A DNA stretch of 64,000 nucleotides from Frigoriglobus tundricola (GTDB lineage: Bacteria; Planctomycetota; Planctomycetia; Gemmatales; Gemmataceae). Positions 17,503 through 27,056 of the stretch are shown here, piece by piece. The notes beneath the pieces were generated by a model, which saw only the letters and a list, made by a program, of their open reading frames with translations, did not search any database and had not been told where the DNA came from. The DNA is taken from NCBI RefSeq assembly GCF_013128195.2, contig NZ_CP053452.2, positions 2,108,001 to 2,172,000 of the forward strand. The letters run 5' to 3'. The position numbers and the translations under genes are program-made. Position 1 is the stretch's first letter, and each line of letters starts with the position of its first letter.

Positions 17503-17577
17503 GGTACAAGAATTCTCCCCGGCCTCCCTTTGCTCGGAGTAAAGGGCCGGGGAACAAACGTCTTTGCAGCGCTCTCG

Positions 17578-18678
17578 ATGAACGAAACCAAGTGGCTCAC
17601 TGGCACCGACGGCGACGCGATGCTGGAAGTCGTGGCCGACCGCCTCTCGCCGCGCCAGTGGCTGCTGGCGGCAGCCGCGTACGCGCGCCGGCTCTGGGAC
17701 TTCCTGCCCCCCGGCGTGCTGCAACAGGCGATCGACTGCGCCGAGCGCGCGACCGAACCGCTCACCCCCGAACAGCGCGCGGAATGGGAGCGGAAGATCG
17801 CCGCGGCCGTGCCCGAGGCGGTGGGCGCGGCGGAACTGGCCCAGCGCGACATCGTGAAGCTGGCCGACCCCGACGCCGCCGGCCAGGACGCGCCCGTGCT
17901 GGCCCGCCCGAACCAGATCGCGCCGGCGTTCCCGCTGTTCCAGGCGGCCAGCCGGCACGCGGCCAACGCCATCGAGTGGCTCGGTGAGGCGGTGAACGAG
18001 GCCGCGGCTGCGGTGCGGGTGCTGTTCGCCCCGCCGAACGAGCAGATGCTCGAAAACATCCGACCGCTGGTGGAGCGTGCGCTCGCGTCCCGCACGCGGG
18101 CCAACGGCGCCGCGAACAACGCCCTGCGGCTGAAACACGAGGGCGACGAGCACGCCGACCGGTCGGCCGGGGTGAAGAACAAGCGCATCGCCGAGTCCGA
18201 GGCGCTGGAGATCGTGCGGAAAATCGAAGAGGGCCGCCCGCGGACCGAGGACGACGAGTTCGAGGCCGACCTGAAGCGCGAGAAGCGCGAGCGGAAGCAG
18301 CTCGCCCGCGTGCTGCGCGAGATCGTGGGTAACGCGTTCACCCCGCCGCGGTTCGAGCCGGCGTGGCGCACGAACGACGTCGTCGCGCTGGCCCGCGGCA
18401 TCTTCGAGGAGCGGGCGTTCGACCGGATGGTGATCCTGGCCGACGCCCTGCTCGACGCCGATTGCGACGAAGAGGCCGTTCTGCGCCACTGCCGCGGCAC
18501 GGAGATCGGGGCGAAGGAACCGCCGCAGCACATTCGCGGCTGCTGGGTGATCGAGATGATCCTCGGTCGCTACGAGCCGCTCCCGGCCCCGAAGCCGGGG
18601 AAGAAGCCCAAGCCCCGCCCGCTCGACGACATGTTCGACTTCCGCCCGCTCGGCGACGACGACCCCCGTTTCGCGTGA
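17578..18678 (+). CDS. Uncharacterised protein, paralogue of preceding gene at its C-terminus
   Basis: A 366-residue protein beginning MNETKWLTGTDGDAMLEVV, an opening I associate with Gemmata proteins. The centre is helical and strongly charged (KREKRERKQLARVLREIVG). Near the end come MVILADALLDADCDEEAVLR, HCR and HIRGCWVIEMILG, matching the signature of the gene before it, then a Lys/Pro-rich tail. ATG 17578 is the first start of this frame after the upstream stop. The tandem placement suggests related functions. No enzymatic motif was seen. Confidence 0.7.
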   Translation: MNETKWLTGTDGDAMLEVVADRLSPRQWLLAAAAYARRLWDFLPPGVLQQAIDCAERATEPLTPEQRAEWERKIAAAVPEAVGAAELAQRDIVKLADPDAAGQDAPVLARPNQIAPAFPLFQAASRHAANAIEWLGEAVNEAAAAVRVLFAPPNEQMLENIRPLVERALASRTRANGAANNALRLKHEGDEHADRSAGVKNKRIAESEALEIVRKIEEGRPRTEDDEFEADLKREKRERKQLARVLREIVGNAFTPPRFEPAWRTNDVVALARGIFEERAFDRMVILADALLDADCDEEAVLRHCRGTEIGAKEPPQHIRGCWVIEMILGRYEPLPAPKPGKKPKPRPLDDMFDFRPLGDDDPRFA

Positions 18679-18949
18679 CGGACTTGGCGAACCCCGCCCG
18701 CAAGGACGGCGGGTCCGTGTTTCGGGTGGCCGACTGTTCCGACAGTCGGGGTCGCACCACGGATGGCGATGTTCGGTTCTCGAATCGGCTCCGGAGCGTC
18801 GTGGCCGTCGCTGTCGGAGACAGCGACCCACCCGAGCGTGCGACTGCGCGCAGGTCGAATGGAGGCGTGTCGGGGTCTCCCACCCGGCACGACCCGCCGT
18901 TCCGCCCGCTCGATCCCAAAACTCGGTTGTGTCGCGCGTGTGAACCGAA

Positions 18950-19321
18950 CGAGCCAATCGGCCCCGATGACCCGCGCCATGTGAACTTCGACGAGGTTCG
19001 TGGCGACAGCACCGGCGTGTAGTGCCAGCGCGCCCGGCCGGCGCACCCGATCACGCACCCGTCTGTGGTCAACAGGAGGATCGGGCGGCGGTGTGTTTTG
19101 GACGCCGATTCTAGCGTGATGGCGGGGGCCGACTCGTCCCACCACGTCCGCCACGCGGCGCGGTACGCGGCATCGGCCACCGGTTCCGGAGCGTCGTACC
19201 CGGCCAACCAGACGAGCAGTTCTTCCGCCTGCCACGAGTCGGTCGCCGGTCGGGTCCGGAGCAGGTCAATCAGCACGGGAACCGCCTCGGCGAACGCCCC
19301 GGTGCCGAGGCGCCATCTCAT
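18950..19321 (-). pseudogene. Remnant of a HEAT-like planctomycete protein
   Basis: On the minus strand the start reads MRWRLGTGAFAEAVPVLIDL, then SWQAEELLVWLAGYDAP and AYRAAWRTWWDESAPAI, a pattern I know from larger planctomycete HEAT-repeat proteins. After about residue 100 the frame loses sense, while a neighbouring frame continues with ATNLVEVHMARVIGADWLV. The N-terminal part that should precede is missing. I read it as a fragment broken at both ends. The stretch 18690-18900 downstream holds small hairpins (CCGACTGTTCCGACAGTCGG near 18730) and no gene. Confidence 0.4.
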
Positions 19322-19719
19322 GCAAATTATCGTATGTTAACGAATATTCTGGCAAGATAATCCACCAGATCAGCCGCTCGGTTATCATTCCGAACACCTG
19401 ATCGGGTGAAGTGATCGATGCGATGGTTAGCGGCTCTGGTCAACCGGTCCACTGAAATGCCGAGTTTGAACGCCGGGTGCGCGGCCGGGCATGAGTGCCG
19501 CGTCCCTGCATAGGTGCGGTTCTCGACGTGTCCGAACGACCACGACAACGGAAATTTTACCCCCCGTTGTCGGAAAAGATCACCTCAGAACGCGGCGATG
19601 TCACATCCAATCCTGACCGGCCGGTTCATCCCGATGGGATCAGAATTTTATTACGCCCGGCAGCGGACGGAATTCCGACCGTTGTTCCGGACCCGCGCTG
19701 GTCACTGGCGACGCCCGGC
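19322..19719. other. 398-base stretch without a convincing gene
   Basis: A 73-codon frame on the minus strand (19327-19548) has no start support and no recognisable family. The region is less GC-rich than its surroundings near 19320-19400. No repeat or hairpin stands out. Confidence 0.4.
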
Positions 19720-20520
19720 TCACGGTTGCGGCGGCGGAAGGCTGACGCGGAAGAGAGCTTCGGTCACGGCCCGGCGCACGTCCGGGTCCGGATCGGAGCG
19801 GACCAGTGCCAGGTCCTGCGCCGCGACCGCGGCGAACGGCCCCAGCCGGGCCAGCGCGCGGGCCGCGAGGAGCCGGATGCCCGGGTCCGGGTCCACCAGG
19901 TCGGTCGCGATCGCCCGGACGAGGTCGTCCGACGGGCGCCCGTTCGGATCGATCCGCCGCAACGCCCCGATCACGGTCCGCCGCACGTCGCCGTCGGGAT
20001 CGGCGAGGGCCGCGTTGAGGGCGGGGAGGGCCGCCCGCGCCGTCGGCCCGAGGTCGGCGAGCGCCTTCGCCGCCCGCAACCGGATACTGGCGTCCCGGCT
20101 CGACAACTGCTGGCCCAGTACGCCGATCTCCTGCGAATCGGACGCGTTCAGGATCAGGTCCGTCGCCACCTTCACCGCCTGGTCCACGTCCAGGGTCCGG
20201 TGCGTCGATTGGGCGAGCGTCGGTAGGGCCACCTTCGAAGCCGCGCCGATCTGGCCGAGGGCCTCGACGATCGCCTCCTGGAGCGGTTCCTGCTCGTTGC
20301 CGCGGAGCCGGGCGAGCACGGCGACCAGATCCGGCACCGCCGCCGACGCCCGCGCCCCCAACTTGTAGAGGGTGCGGGCCGCCTCGACGCGGGCCGCCGT
20401 CGGCAGCCGGAAATCGCGCACCAGCCCCGACAACCGGCGGGCCATCGCGTCATCGACCTCGTCCGCCCGCGCCGCGGGGCCGAGCCCCAGCGCGCCCGCC
20501 AAAACCAGTACGTACCGCAT
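19720..20520 (-). CDS. Secreted HEAT-repeat protein
   Basis: A 266-residue protein with a short signal peptide (MRYVLVLAGALGLGPAARA). The remainder is made of HEAT/PBS-lyase-type repeats such as AARTLYKLGARASAAVPDLV, IRLRAAKALADLGPTARAAL and IRLLAARALARLGPFAAVA, each about 30-38 residues, which stack into a helical solenoid for protein contacts. Such proteins are plentiful in planctomycetes. It is divergent from motA; a link to motility is not indicated beyond position. Confidence 0.85.
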   Translation of the reverse strand: MRYVLVLAGALGLGPAARADEVDDAMARRLSGLVRDFRLPTAARVEAARTLYKLGARASAAVPDLVAVLARLRGNEQEPLQEAIVEALGQIGAASKVALPTLAQSTHRTLDVDQAVKVATDLILNASDSQEIGVLGQQLSSRDASIRLRAAKALADLGPTARAALPALNAALADPDGDVRRTVIGALRRIDPNGRPSDDLVRAIATDLVDPDPGIRLLAARALARLGPFAAVAAQDLALVRSDPDPDVRRAVTEALFRVSLPPPQP

Positions 20521-20660
20521 CCGCTGTGCCTCCGCTCGTGCTACCGTTCATCATCGGCTCCCGGACCGCCGGAAGGTGCCCACCGGCCCCGCCGCAGCGG
20601 CGGACAGACGCGCCGGGCGCATGCCGCCGCTGGAAGAATCGGTCCCCGTTCCGTTCCGAG

Positions 20661-20686
20661 CAAATTCCGACCGGGCGCTTCGATAA
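20661..20686 (+). promoter_or_regulatory. Possible sigma-28-like promoter before motA
   Basis: CAAATTCC (20661-20668) and TTCGATAA (20679-20686) are separated by ten bases and resemble the flagellar sigma-28 boxes TAAAGTTT and GCCGATAA, whose usual spacing is eleven. It points towards motA 45 bases downstream, and fliA is in this window. The match is partial. Confidence 0.3.
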
Positions 20687-20730
20687 ATACCGACACGGAC
20701 GCATTCTGCCTTTAGCGCTGTAGGTGACCA

Positions 20731-21576
20731 GTGGTCGTAATCGGCGGCTCCTTGATGGTGCTGATCTCGGTCCTCGTCGGCTTCAGCATGGCCGGGGGCA
20801 AGATCGGCGCGCTCATCCACCTGTCCGAGTTCGTGACCATCGGCGGGGCGACGCTCGGCGCGCTGATCATCATGGCCCCGGTGAAGGTCATCAAAGACCT
20901 GATCCGCGGGATCATGCAAACCCTGAAAGGTTCCGCTTACGGCAAAGCCACATGTACGGAACTGTTTAAACTCCTGTACGGCCTGGCCCGGCTGGTCCGT
21001 CAGGAGGGGCTGCTGGCGCTCGACACGCACGTGACCAAGCCGCACGAGAGCGCGCTGTTCCAGCAGTACCCGAAGGTGAGCAAGAACCACCACGCGAGCC
21101 ACTTCCTGTGCGACGCGCTGGCGATGATCATCGACGGGACCGTCGAGAGCGGGCAGCTGAACGAGTGGCTGGAGCAGGAAATCAAGGTCGTCGAGCGCGA
21201 GCACCACGCGGCGACCGGGGCGCTAGCGAAGACGGCCGACGGGCTCCCGGGCTTCGGGATCGTGGCCGCGGTGCTCGGGATCGTCGTGACGATGGCATCG
21301 ATCGGCGGCCCGGTGGACGAGATCGGTTACAAGGTCGGTGCGGCCCTCGTCGGCACGTTCCTCGGCATCCTCATGGCCTACGGCTTCTTCGCCCCGCTCG
21401 CCGCCCGGATGGAGGCGCTGGGCGAACAGGAGCTCCAGTTCTTCCGCGCCCTGGCGGTCGGGGTGGTCGCGATCAACGACGGCGTCAGCCCCAAGGACGT
21501 AGTCGTGCGGGCCCGGCGCATTGTCGGTACCGACTGTCGGCCCAGCCAGGCCGAACTGAAGGACATGTTCGGTTAA
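20731..21576 (+). CDS. motA: MotA, flagellar stator proton channel subunit
   Basis: A 281-residue four-helix membrane protein. Two N-terminal helices (VVIGGSLMVLISVLVGF, FVTIGGATLGALIIM) are followed by a large cytoplasmic loop (about 60-165) and two C-terminal helices containing GLPGFGIVAAVLGIVVTM and VGAALVGTFLGILMAYGFF, with the two functionally important prolines of the family (LPGFG and the GGP turn). The length fits MotA. GTG 20731 is preceded closely by AGGTG. With MotB it forms the ion channel that drives the flagellar motor. Confidence 0.95.
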   Translation: MVVIGGSLMVLISVLVGFSMAGGKIGALIHLSEFVTIGGATLGALIIMAPVKVIKDLIRGIMQTLKGSAYGKATCTELFKLLYGLARLVRQEGLLALDTHVTKPHESALFQQYPKVSKNHHASHFLCDALAMIIDGTVESGQLNEWLEQEIKVVEREHHAATGALAKTADGLPGFGIVAAVLGIVVTMASIGGPVDEIGYKVGAALVGTFLGILMAYGFFAPLAARMEALGEQELQFFRALAVGVVAINDGVSPKDVVVRARRIVGTDCRPSQAELKDMFG

Positions 21577-21587
21577 TTTTAATCAAC

Positions 21588-21605
21588 CCCCTTGCCGGCA
21601 AGGGG
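21588..21605. terminator. Perfect 18-base hairpin between motA and motB
   Basis: CCCCTTGCC pairs perfectly with GGCAAGGGG just after the motA stop. There is no T tract after it, so it may stabilise or attenuate the message rather than end it, allowing MotA to be made in excess over MotB. Confidence 0.45.
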
Positions 21606-21678
21606 TTATGTCTCGACCCTGTGGATTCTGTCCGGCGGGGCTCATCCTCAAACCCGGCGCGGCCGGCGGGAGTGGACC

Positions 21679-22230
21679 GTGGCTAAGGGCGGCGGCGGAT
21701 CGTGGAAGGTGGCATACGCGGACTTCGTGACCGCGATGATGGCGTTCTTCCTGGTCATGTGGATCGGCGCCCAGGACGTGAAGGTCCGGCAGTCGGTGGC
21801 CAACTACTTCGTCGATCCGTCCGGGGTCAGTAAGGCGCCCAAGTCCGGCGGCATTCACGAGATCCCGTCCCCCGGACCGGTGGCGGGCGAATCGAAAGTG
21901 AACACGGGGGCCGGCACACGCGCCCCGGGCGGCGAAACGCCCAGCCCGGCGACCGCGGCCGTCTTGAGCTGGATCCGCTCGGACACCAAACGGATGGCGT
22001 ACTGGAAGCAACAGGCCGAGCGGTGCCGCCAGGCCGCCGCGACAAAGGACGTCAAGAACCAGACGAAAACGCCCGAAGAAGTCGCCACGCAGCAGCTCGC
22101 CACGCTCCTCGCCACGGAGATCCAAGCGGCTATTCCGAAAGACATGCCCGACGTGTATAAAGACCTGTTGTTTGGGTCGTTCAAGGAAATCAACTGGAAC
22201 CAGGTTGCTGAAGACGTGATGCTCACCTAG
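21679..22230 (+). CDS. motB: MotB-like stator subunit lacking the OmpA domain
   Basis: A 183-residue protein from GTG 21679. The N-terminus GGGGSWKVAYADFVTAMMAF has the MotB membrane helix with the conserved ion-binding aspartate (AYAD). The MotB C-terminus normally contains an OmpA-like peptidoglycan-binding domain; here the protein stops after about 110 further residues with no recognisable OmpA motif. The stop at 22230 is in the same frame and no continuation is visible in other frames. It follows motA by about 100 bases. Confidence 0.8.
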   Translation: MAKGGGGSWKVAYADFVTAMMAFFLVMWIGAQDVKVRQSVANYFVDPSGVSKAPKSGGIHEIPSPGPVAGESKVNTGAGTRAPGGETPSPATAAVLSWIRSDTKRMAYWKQQAERCRQAAATKDVKNQTKTPEEVATQQLATLLATEIQAAIPKDMPDVYKDLLFGSFKEINWNQVAEDVMLT

Positions 22231-22320
22231 CGCGGCGGGGCGGGCCGCGGTCGAACTTGTTCGGCCCGGCCGCCGAGGGTATACCGCCGGTCCGGATCAC
22301 CCCTTCGTGAGGGCAGGAGC

Positions 22321-22893
22321 ATGACAGTCCGCGTGTGGCGGTGGCTGATCTTCACGGCAGTGGTCGCCCCCTGCTTCGGGATCGCGAGCGGAGCGCCACC
22401 CGCACCGGACCGGAAGTCGGGCGGCGAAGACCCGAGCGTCGAACGGGCGCGCTTGCAGGCGAAGCTGCTCAAGATGCTCGAGACCATGAGCCCCCCGCCC
22501 ACGTCCTACCCGCCCGCACCGGCGCCGGGGGCGGCAAAGGGGCCAACGAAAACCGAGACGGGGAGCGGGGGAAGCAAGAGTATCGATCCGATCCGCGAGG
22601 CCACTAACTATTTCAGGGACAACGACTTCGAAGGGGCACGCCGGACCTTCCAGTTGATCGACCCGGCCACGCTGGGGGCCGAAGACCGAGCTTACGTCCG
22701 GTACATGCTCGCGTGTAGTTGCCGGCGGATGGGCAAGATCACGGAAGCCACAGACTACTACCGAGAGGTCGCAAACAGTACAGCCGATGAATTTCTCGCA
22801 AACTGTGCCGTTTGGCAGTTGTCTCTCATAAAGGCGGACCAGGAACTTCAGGCTCAACTCGAACAACTTCGCTCCCGCGCGAAAAATAAGTGA
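22321..22893 (+). CDS. Secreted TPR-like protein in the motility operon
   Basis: A 190-residue protein with a signal peptide (MTVRVWRWLIFTAVVAPCFG), a Pro-rich middle and two TPR-like helix pairs (ATNYFRDNDFEGARRTFQLI, CSCRRMGKITEATDYYREVA). It probably acts in the periplasm as an adaptor. Its stop overlaps the start of the next gene (GTGA), so they are translated together. The position between motB and fliK suggests a flagellar role, but no family member was recognised. Confidence 0.7.
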   Translation: MTVRVWRWLIFTAVVAPCFGIASGAPPAPDRKSGGEDPSVERARLQAKLLKMLETMSPPPTSYPPAPAPGAAKGPTKTETGSGGSKSIDPIREATNYFRDNDFEGARRTFQLIDPATLGAEDRAYVRYMLACSCRRMGKITEATDYYREVANSTADEFLANCAVWQLSLIKADQELQAQLEQLRSRAKNK

Positions 22894-23261
22894 TTCGCGC
22901 GCGACTTTTTCTATTTGTTCCACTTCCCCTCGCTCTTTGGGCGATTCTGGTGTTACAAGAAATGCGTGCGACAGTCGCCGGTGCTGCGAAACTGATCGCA
23001 GAAATCGGCGTTCGGTTCAAGTCGGGCGATTCGGCTCTTGAGCTGATTCGGCGACTGGAAACCGAACTCGCGACCCTGTTCCGACTCTCGGCCGGTAAGG
23101 TCCACGACCTCCCGGACGATCTGCGGACCGAGATCGCGCAGCTCCTCGCACGCGTGCAAGCGACCGTCGCGATCGGCGACGACTGGCTCGCCCGAACCGG
23201 CCCCGAACTTGCAACCCAACACGTGCGACTGAGGCTCAAACGCGCGTACGGGGTTCGCTGA
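22890..23261 (+). CDS. Small membrane-anchored helical protein
   Basis: A 123-residue protein whose GTG start overlaps the previous stop (GTGA). One hydrophobic segment (LFLFVPLPLALWAILVL) is followed by an amphipathic, probably coiled, region (GDSALELIRRLETELATLF, LRTEIAQLLARVQATVAIG). An internal ATG at 22962 would drop the membrane segment. The layout recalls small flagellar helpers, but I cannot name it. It lies 20 bases before fliK. Confidence 0.6.
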   Translation: MIRARLFLFVPLPLALWAILVLQEMRATVAGAAKLIAEIGVRFKSGDSALELIRRLETELATLFRLSAGKVHDLPDDLRTEIAQLLARVQATVAIGDDWLARTGPELATQHVRLRLKRAYGVR

Positions 23262-23281
23262 CCGAGACGGCCACCAAAACA

Positions 23282-25250
23282 ATGAGCAGCGTAGCAGCGA
23301 GTACGGCCAATTTCTCACCCCCGGTGACACCCACGCCGGCGGCCGGCACGACCGCGACGCACACCACTTCCGCACAGGCGGCCGGTACGCAGAGCCCGTT
23401 TCAGACCGCCCTGACGGCCGCCACGACTCAAGCCCAACAGGCCCAGCAAGCGCAACAGGCCAACGCCGCGGCCGCGAACGCCGCGGCCACGAATACCACC
23501 TCAGCCAATGCCGCGGCCGAAAACGCCGCCGCGACCGCCGCCGCCCAAGCCAAGCAGGACGCCACCAGCGCCGCGAACAACTACTCGCCCCTTGCCGGAC
23601 TGCTCGCGCTCTCGCCCCAGGTGCTCGGACAGGCCGCGAACGCGGCGGTGGCTCAGGCCACCGGGCGGGGCGCCGGCCGCAACGCCCGCCCCCTGGCCAC
23701 GCTCCCCACGGGCGTCCGGAGCCGCGCCGATGCGCTCGGCCTCAACAGCCCGCTCGCGGGGCTGGGGGAACGACCAACGCCCTGACCTCGACCACCGCGG
23801 CCGCGACGACCGGCGCCACGAACCAAGACGCAGCGGTGCCCCCGGCGGCAGCGGCCGCGACGGCCGGTACGACCACAACGGCGACCACCCCCTTGCCGTT
23901 CCGGCCGTGCCCCCGCCCCCGTCCGCCGTACAGGCCGCGACGACGACCGCTCTCAGCGGCGGGGGTTCGAGTATCCCGCCGCAAGGGCAAATCATCGCGA
24001 ACCCGGTGCCGATCGCGGCCCCGCCGGTCGACACGAGCGTGACGACCCCGCCGGTGACCGAACCGACGGCGGCCCAACCCGCGGCGGCCCTGCCGCCGGC
24101 CCAACTGGGTGACGCCTCCACGACCTCCGGGGACCGGTTCGCCGCCCTCGCCTCCACCGCCGCACAACTCACGCCGCCCGCGACCGCATCGAACTCGACC
24201 GCGTTCGCGAGTGCCCTCGCACAAGTGGCCGGAACGACAGCTCCGGCCCCCTCCCCCACCGCAACAACGCAGCCGACCCCACCGCCCCCGACCGTCAGCG
24301 CGGCGACGCCCGTATCGGGCTCGACCCCGACCGCCTCCCTGGCGCAGTCCGCGACGACGCCAGCGGCACCGGTCGTTACTCTCGCTCAGCCGACCGCCGC
24401 GACACCCGCACCCGCGACGGCTACGGTTCCCACGGGCACCAACCCGACGCCCGCGCCCGCCGCGAACACCAACCCGACGCCCGCGCCTCAGACCATCAGC
24501 GGCAAAACCGTGCCGTCCTTTGGTAACGTCAAAGGATCGTTCGCGACCGCAGCGGTGCCGGCCAGCACCACCACCAATCCCACGCAGCCGACAGTGGCGT
24601 CTGCCGCCCCGACGGTTCTGCCGCTCGTGAACGCGGTGAACCAAACGACGACGGCGGTCGTCCTCCCGCCGGTCCAGCCGCCGGAACACGCGGCGAGCGC
24701 CCGGTCCACGGACAGTGCGACGACCGATGGCACATCGGCAGCGGCAACCGGGTTCGGTGCGCAGCCCCCGCTCCCGTCCGTCGCGCCGGCCGCGGCGACC
24801 ACGGCGACCGCGACCACTGCCCCAACGGCAACGCCCGCCGCGCAAGTCGCGGACGCGGTCGTCGCTCACGCCGCGGTGCTCAACCGCAACGGGTCGGTCG
24901 AGTTCCAGATGCGCCTGGACCCGCCCGACCTCGGCCGGGTGCAGATCAACCTCGTGGCGCGGGGTAACGAAGTTCACGGGCAGGTGCTCGTCGCCAACGA
25001 CGCCGTCCGGCACATGATGGAAAGCCAGATGTCGGACCTGCGCCAGCGGCTCGAAGCCGCCGGTGTCAGCGTGCAACAGTTCAACGTGTCGACCAATGCC
25101 GGGAACACCGGCGGCGGCAACCAGACCGCGTACCAGAGCAGTACGGCGGCCCCGGAGTACACCCCGCGGACGGCCGCGCCCGTGGCAGCGGCCACCACAC
25201 AAGCGCGGATCAGCCGGCTCGGAGCCGGCTCGATCGATGTGACCGTCTGA
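23282..25250 (+). CDS. fliK: FliK, flagellar hook-length control protein (two frameshifts)
   Basis: The start MSSVAASTANFSPPVTPTPA begins at ATG 23282. The frame breaks in a G5 run (23764-23768); adding one G continues as TTNALTSTTAAATTGATNQD. A second break in a C5 run (23888-23892) needs one more base and continues into a long Ala/Pro/Thr-rich segment. The C-terminus is the hook-length domain: FQMRLDPPDLGRVQINLVAR, GQVLVANDAVRHMMESQM and LRQRLEAAGVSVQQFNV. Corrected, the protein is about 656 residues. FliK is exported and switches FlhB from hook to filament substrates. flgD follows by about 30 bases. Confidence 0.85.
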
Positions 25251-25282
25251 CCCCCTCCACCCAGTGTCAGGAGACCAAAAAT

Positions 25283-25657
25283 ATGTCGTCCGTTTCTTCG
25301 ACCTCCAACACCGGTTCCGCGCAGCTCAGTACGAACCAGTTCCTCCAGTTGCTGGTCGCACAGCTCCAGAACCAGGACCCGCTCAACCCGGTGAACCCCC
25401 AGGATTTCGTCACCCAGCTCGCGACGCTCAACAGTGTTGAGGGCCTGAACAGCCTGAACACCAGTTTCTCCCAGATGCTCCAGCTCCAGCAGCTCACGCA
25501 GGGGGCGAGCCTGATCGGCAAAACGGTCAACTACACCCCCACGAACGGTTCTCCCACGACCGGTACGGTCAGCGCCGTGACGGCCCAGAACGGCCAGTTC
25601 GTGCTCACCGTGGGCTCGAACCAGGTCACGCTCTCACAGATTCAGTCCCTCAGTTAG
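25283..25657 (+). CDS. flgD: FlgD, hook-cap protein, short form
   Basis: A 124-residue protein with a GGAGA ribosome site before ATG 25283. The N-terminus STNQFLQLLVAQLQNQDPLN with NPQDFVTQLATLNSVEGLN is the defining FlgD motif. The usual C-terminal tudor/Fn3 region is reduced to a short beta part (LIGKTVNYTPTNGSPTTG), so it is about half the size of enterobacterial FlgD. FlgD caps the growing hook and helps FlgE assemble. It sits between fliK and flgE, the common order. Confidence 0.92.
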   Translation: MSSVSSTSNTGSAQLSTNQFLQLLVAQLQNQDPLNPVNPQDFVTQLATLNSVEGLNSLNTSFSQMLQLQQLTQGASLIGKTVNYTPTNGSPTTGTVSAVTAQNGQFVLTVGSNQVTLSQIQSLS

Positions 25658-25790
25658 TCGCGGCCCGACGGGCCGTGTGCGCACCGGCGTTCGAGCCCCG
25701 CGGCACGAACACGCCGGCCACACGTCCCCGTAAAAGAGTCGATTTCGCTCCGTCTTCATACTCCCTGAACCACCACCTAAAGGAAGACCG

Positions 25791-27047
25791 ATGTCACTTG
25801 CAGCCCTGATGACCGGCACGAGCGGCCTGACGGCGAGCTCATTTGATTTGGACGTCGTCGGTAACAACCTGGCGAACCTGAACACGACCGGGTTCAAGGC
25901 CCAGGCCGCGTCGTTCCAGGACACGATCTACCAGACCTTTAACGCCGGTTCGGCCCCGACCGCCACGCTGGGCGGCACCAACCCGTCGCAACAAGGGTCC
26001 GGCGTCCAGGTGGGCGCGATCAACAACTCGTTCTCGCAGGGCACCATCACGCCGACGGGCCAACCGCTGGACGCCGCGATCTCGGGCAACGGGTTCTTCG
26101 TGGTGAACAACGGACAGTCGGCCGCGTACACCCGTGCGGGCTCGTTCTCGGTGGACGCCAACGGGTACCTGGTCGATCCGAACACCGGCGACCGGCTCCA
26201 GCGGAACGGGACCGTGGGCGAGGCGACCGGCACCACCCCCGGCTTCCAGGTGGCGGGGAACAACGACATCAAGGTCCCGTACGGCGCCGGCCTGCCCGGT
26301 ACGGCGACCGCGAACGTGAACTACCAGGGGAACCTGGACAGCACCAAGGCGGTGGGCACGTCCACGACGACCTCGATCCAGGTCTACGACTCGCAGAGCA
26401 CCGCCCACGCCTTGAACGTGACGTTCACCAAAACGGCCTCGAACACGTACACGGTGACCGGCACCACCGACAACGGGACGGTCGCCATCCCCGCCACGCC
26501 GGTCACGTTCGACAGCAGCGGGTTGCTCGTTTCCCCGGCCACCCTCACGGCGACGCTCAGCGGCTTCACCGACGGGGCCACGAACCAGACCGTCACGCTC
26601 AACCTCGGCACCCCGGGCCAGGCGACCGGCCTGACCCAGTTCGGCGGCACGGGGAACGCGAACGCCGTCACCCAGGACGGAACCGGCTACGGGACCCTCA
26701 CCTCGGTGTCGATCGACTCGACCGGCACCATTCAGGGCTCGTTCAGCAACGGCGCGACGGCGCCCATCGCCCAGCTCGCCATCGCGGCGTTCAACAACGT
26801 GAGCGGCCTGACGCGGACCGGGAACAACTACTTCTCGGCAACGGCCTCGTCCGGCCAGGCGCTGGTCGGGACCGCCGGGTCGGGCGGCAACGGCATCATC
26901 GAGGGCGGCTCGCTGGAAGGGTCGAACGTGGACATCTCCACCGAGTTCTCGCGGCTCATCATCGCCGAGCGCGGGTTCCAGGTGAACGCCCAGACGATCA
27001 CGGCGGCCGACAACACGCTGCAGACGCTGACGAACATCATCCGCTAA
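25791..27047 (+). CDS. flgE: FlgE, flagellar hook protein
   Basis: A 418-residue axial protein. The N-terminus has DLDVVGNNLANLNTTGFKAQ, the conserved NNLAN..T.GFK signature, and the C-terminus has NVDISTEFSRLIIAERGFQV followed by ITAADNTLQTLTNIIR, the paired coiled ends. The middle carries the FlgE D-domain beta region (GNGFFVVNNGQSAAYTRAG). AAAGGAAG precedes ATG 25791. It builds the universal joint between motor and filament. A 56-base perfect palindrome lies nine bases after the stop. Confidence 0.96.
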   Translation: MSLAALMTGTSGLTASSFDLDVVGNNLANLNTTGFKAQAASFQDTIYQTFNAGSAPTATLGGTNPSQQGSGVQVGAINNSFSQGTITPTGQPLDAAISGNGFFVVNNGQSAAYTRAGSFSVDANGYLVDPNTGDRLQRNGTVGEATGTTPGFQVAGNNDIKVPYGAGLPGTATANVNYQGNLDSTKAVGTSTTTSIQVYDSQSTAHALNVTFTKTASNTYTVTGTTDNGTVAIPATPVTFDSSGLLVSPATLTATLSGFTDGATNQTVTLNLGTPGQATGLTQFGGTGNANAVTQDGTGYGTLTSVSIDSTGTIQGSFSNGATAPIAQLAIAAFNNVSGLTRTGNNYFSATASSGQALVGTAGSGGNGIIEGGSLEGSNVDISTEFSRLIIAERGFQVNAQTITAADNTLQTLTNIIR

Positions 27048-27056
27048 CCGCGTCAG

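Noticed and set aside
19327..19548. A 73-codon minus-strand frame
   Set aside because: No ribosome site, no family likeness and a composition like noncoding DNA.
22890..23261. Assignment as FlgN chaperone
   Set aside because: Size and helices fit loosely, but the membrane segment at the start and the lack of a conserved motif do not.
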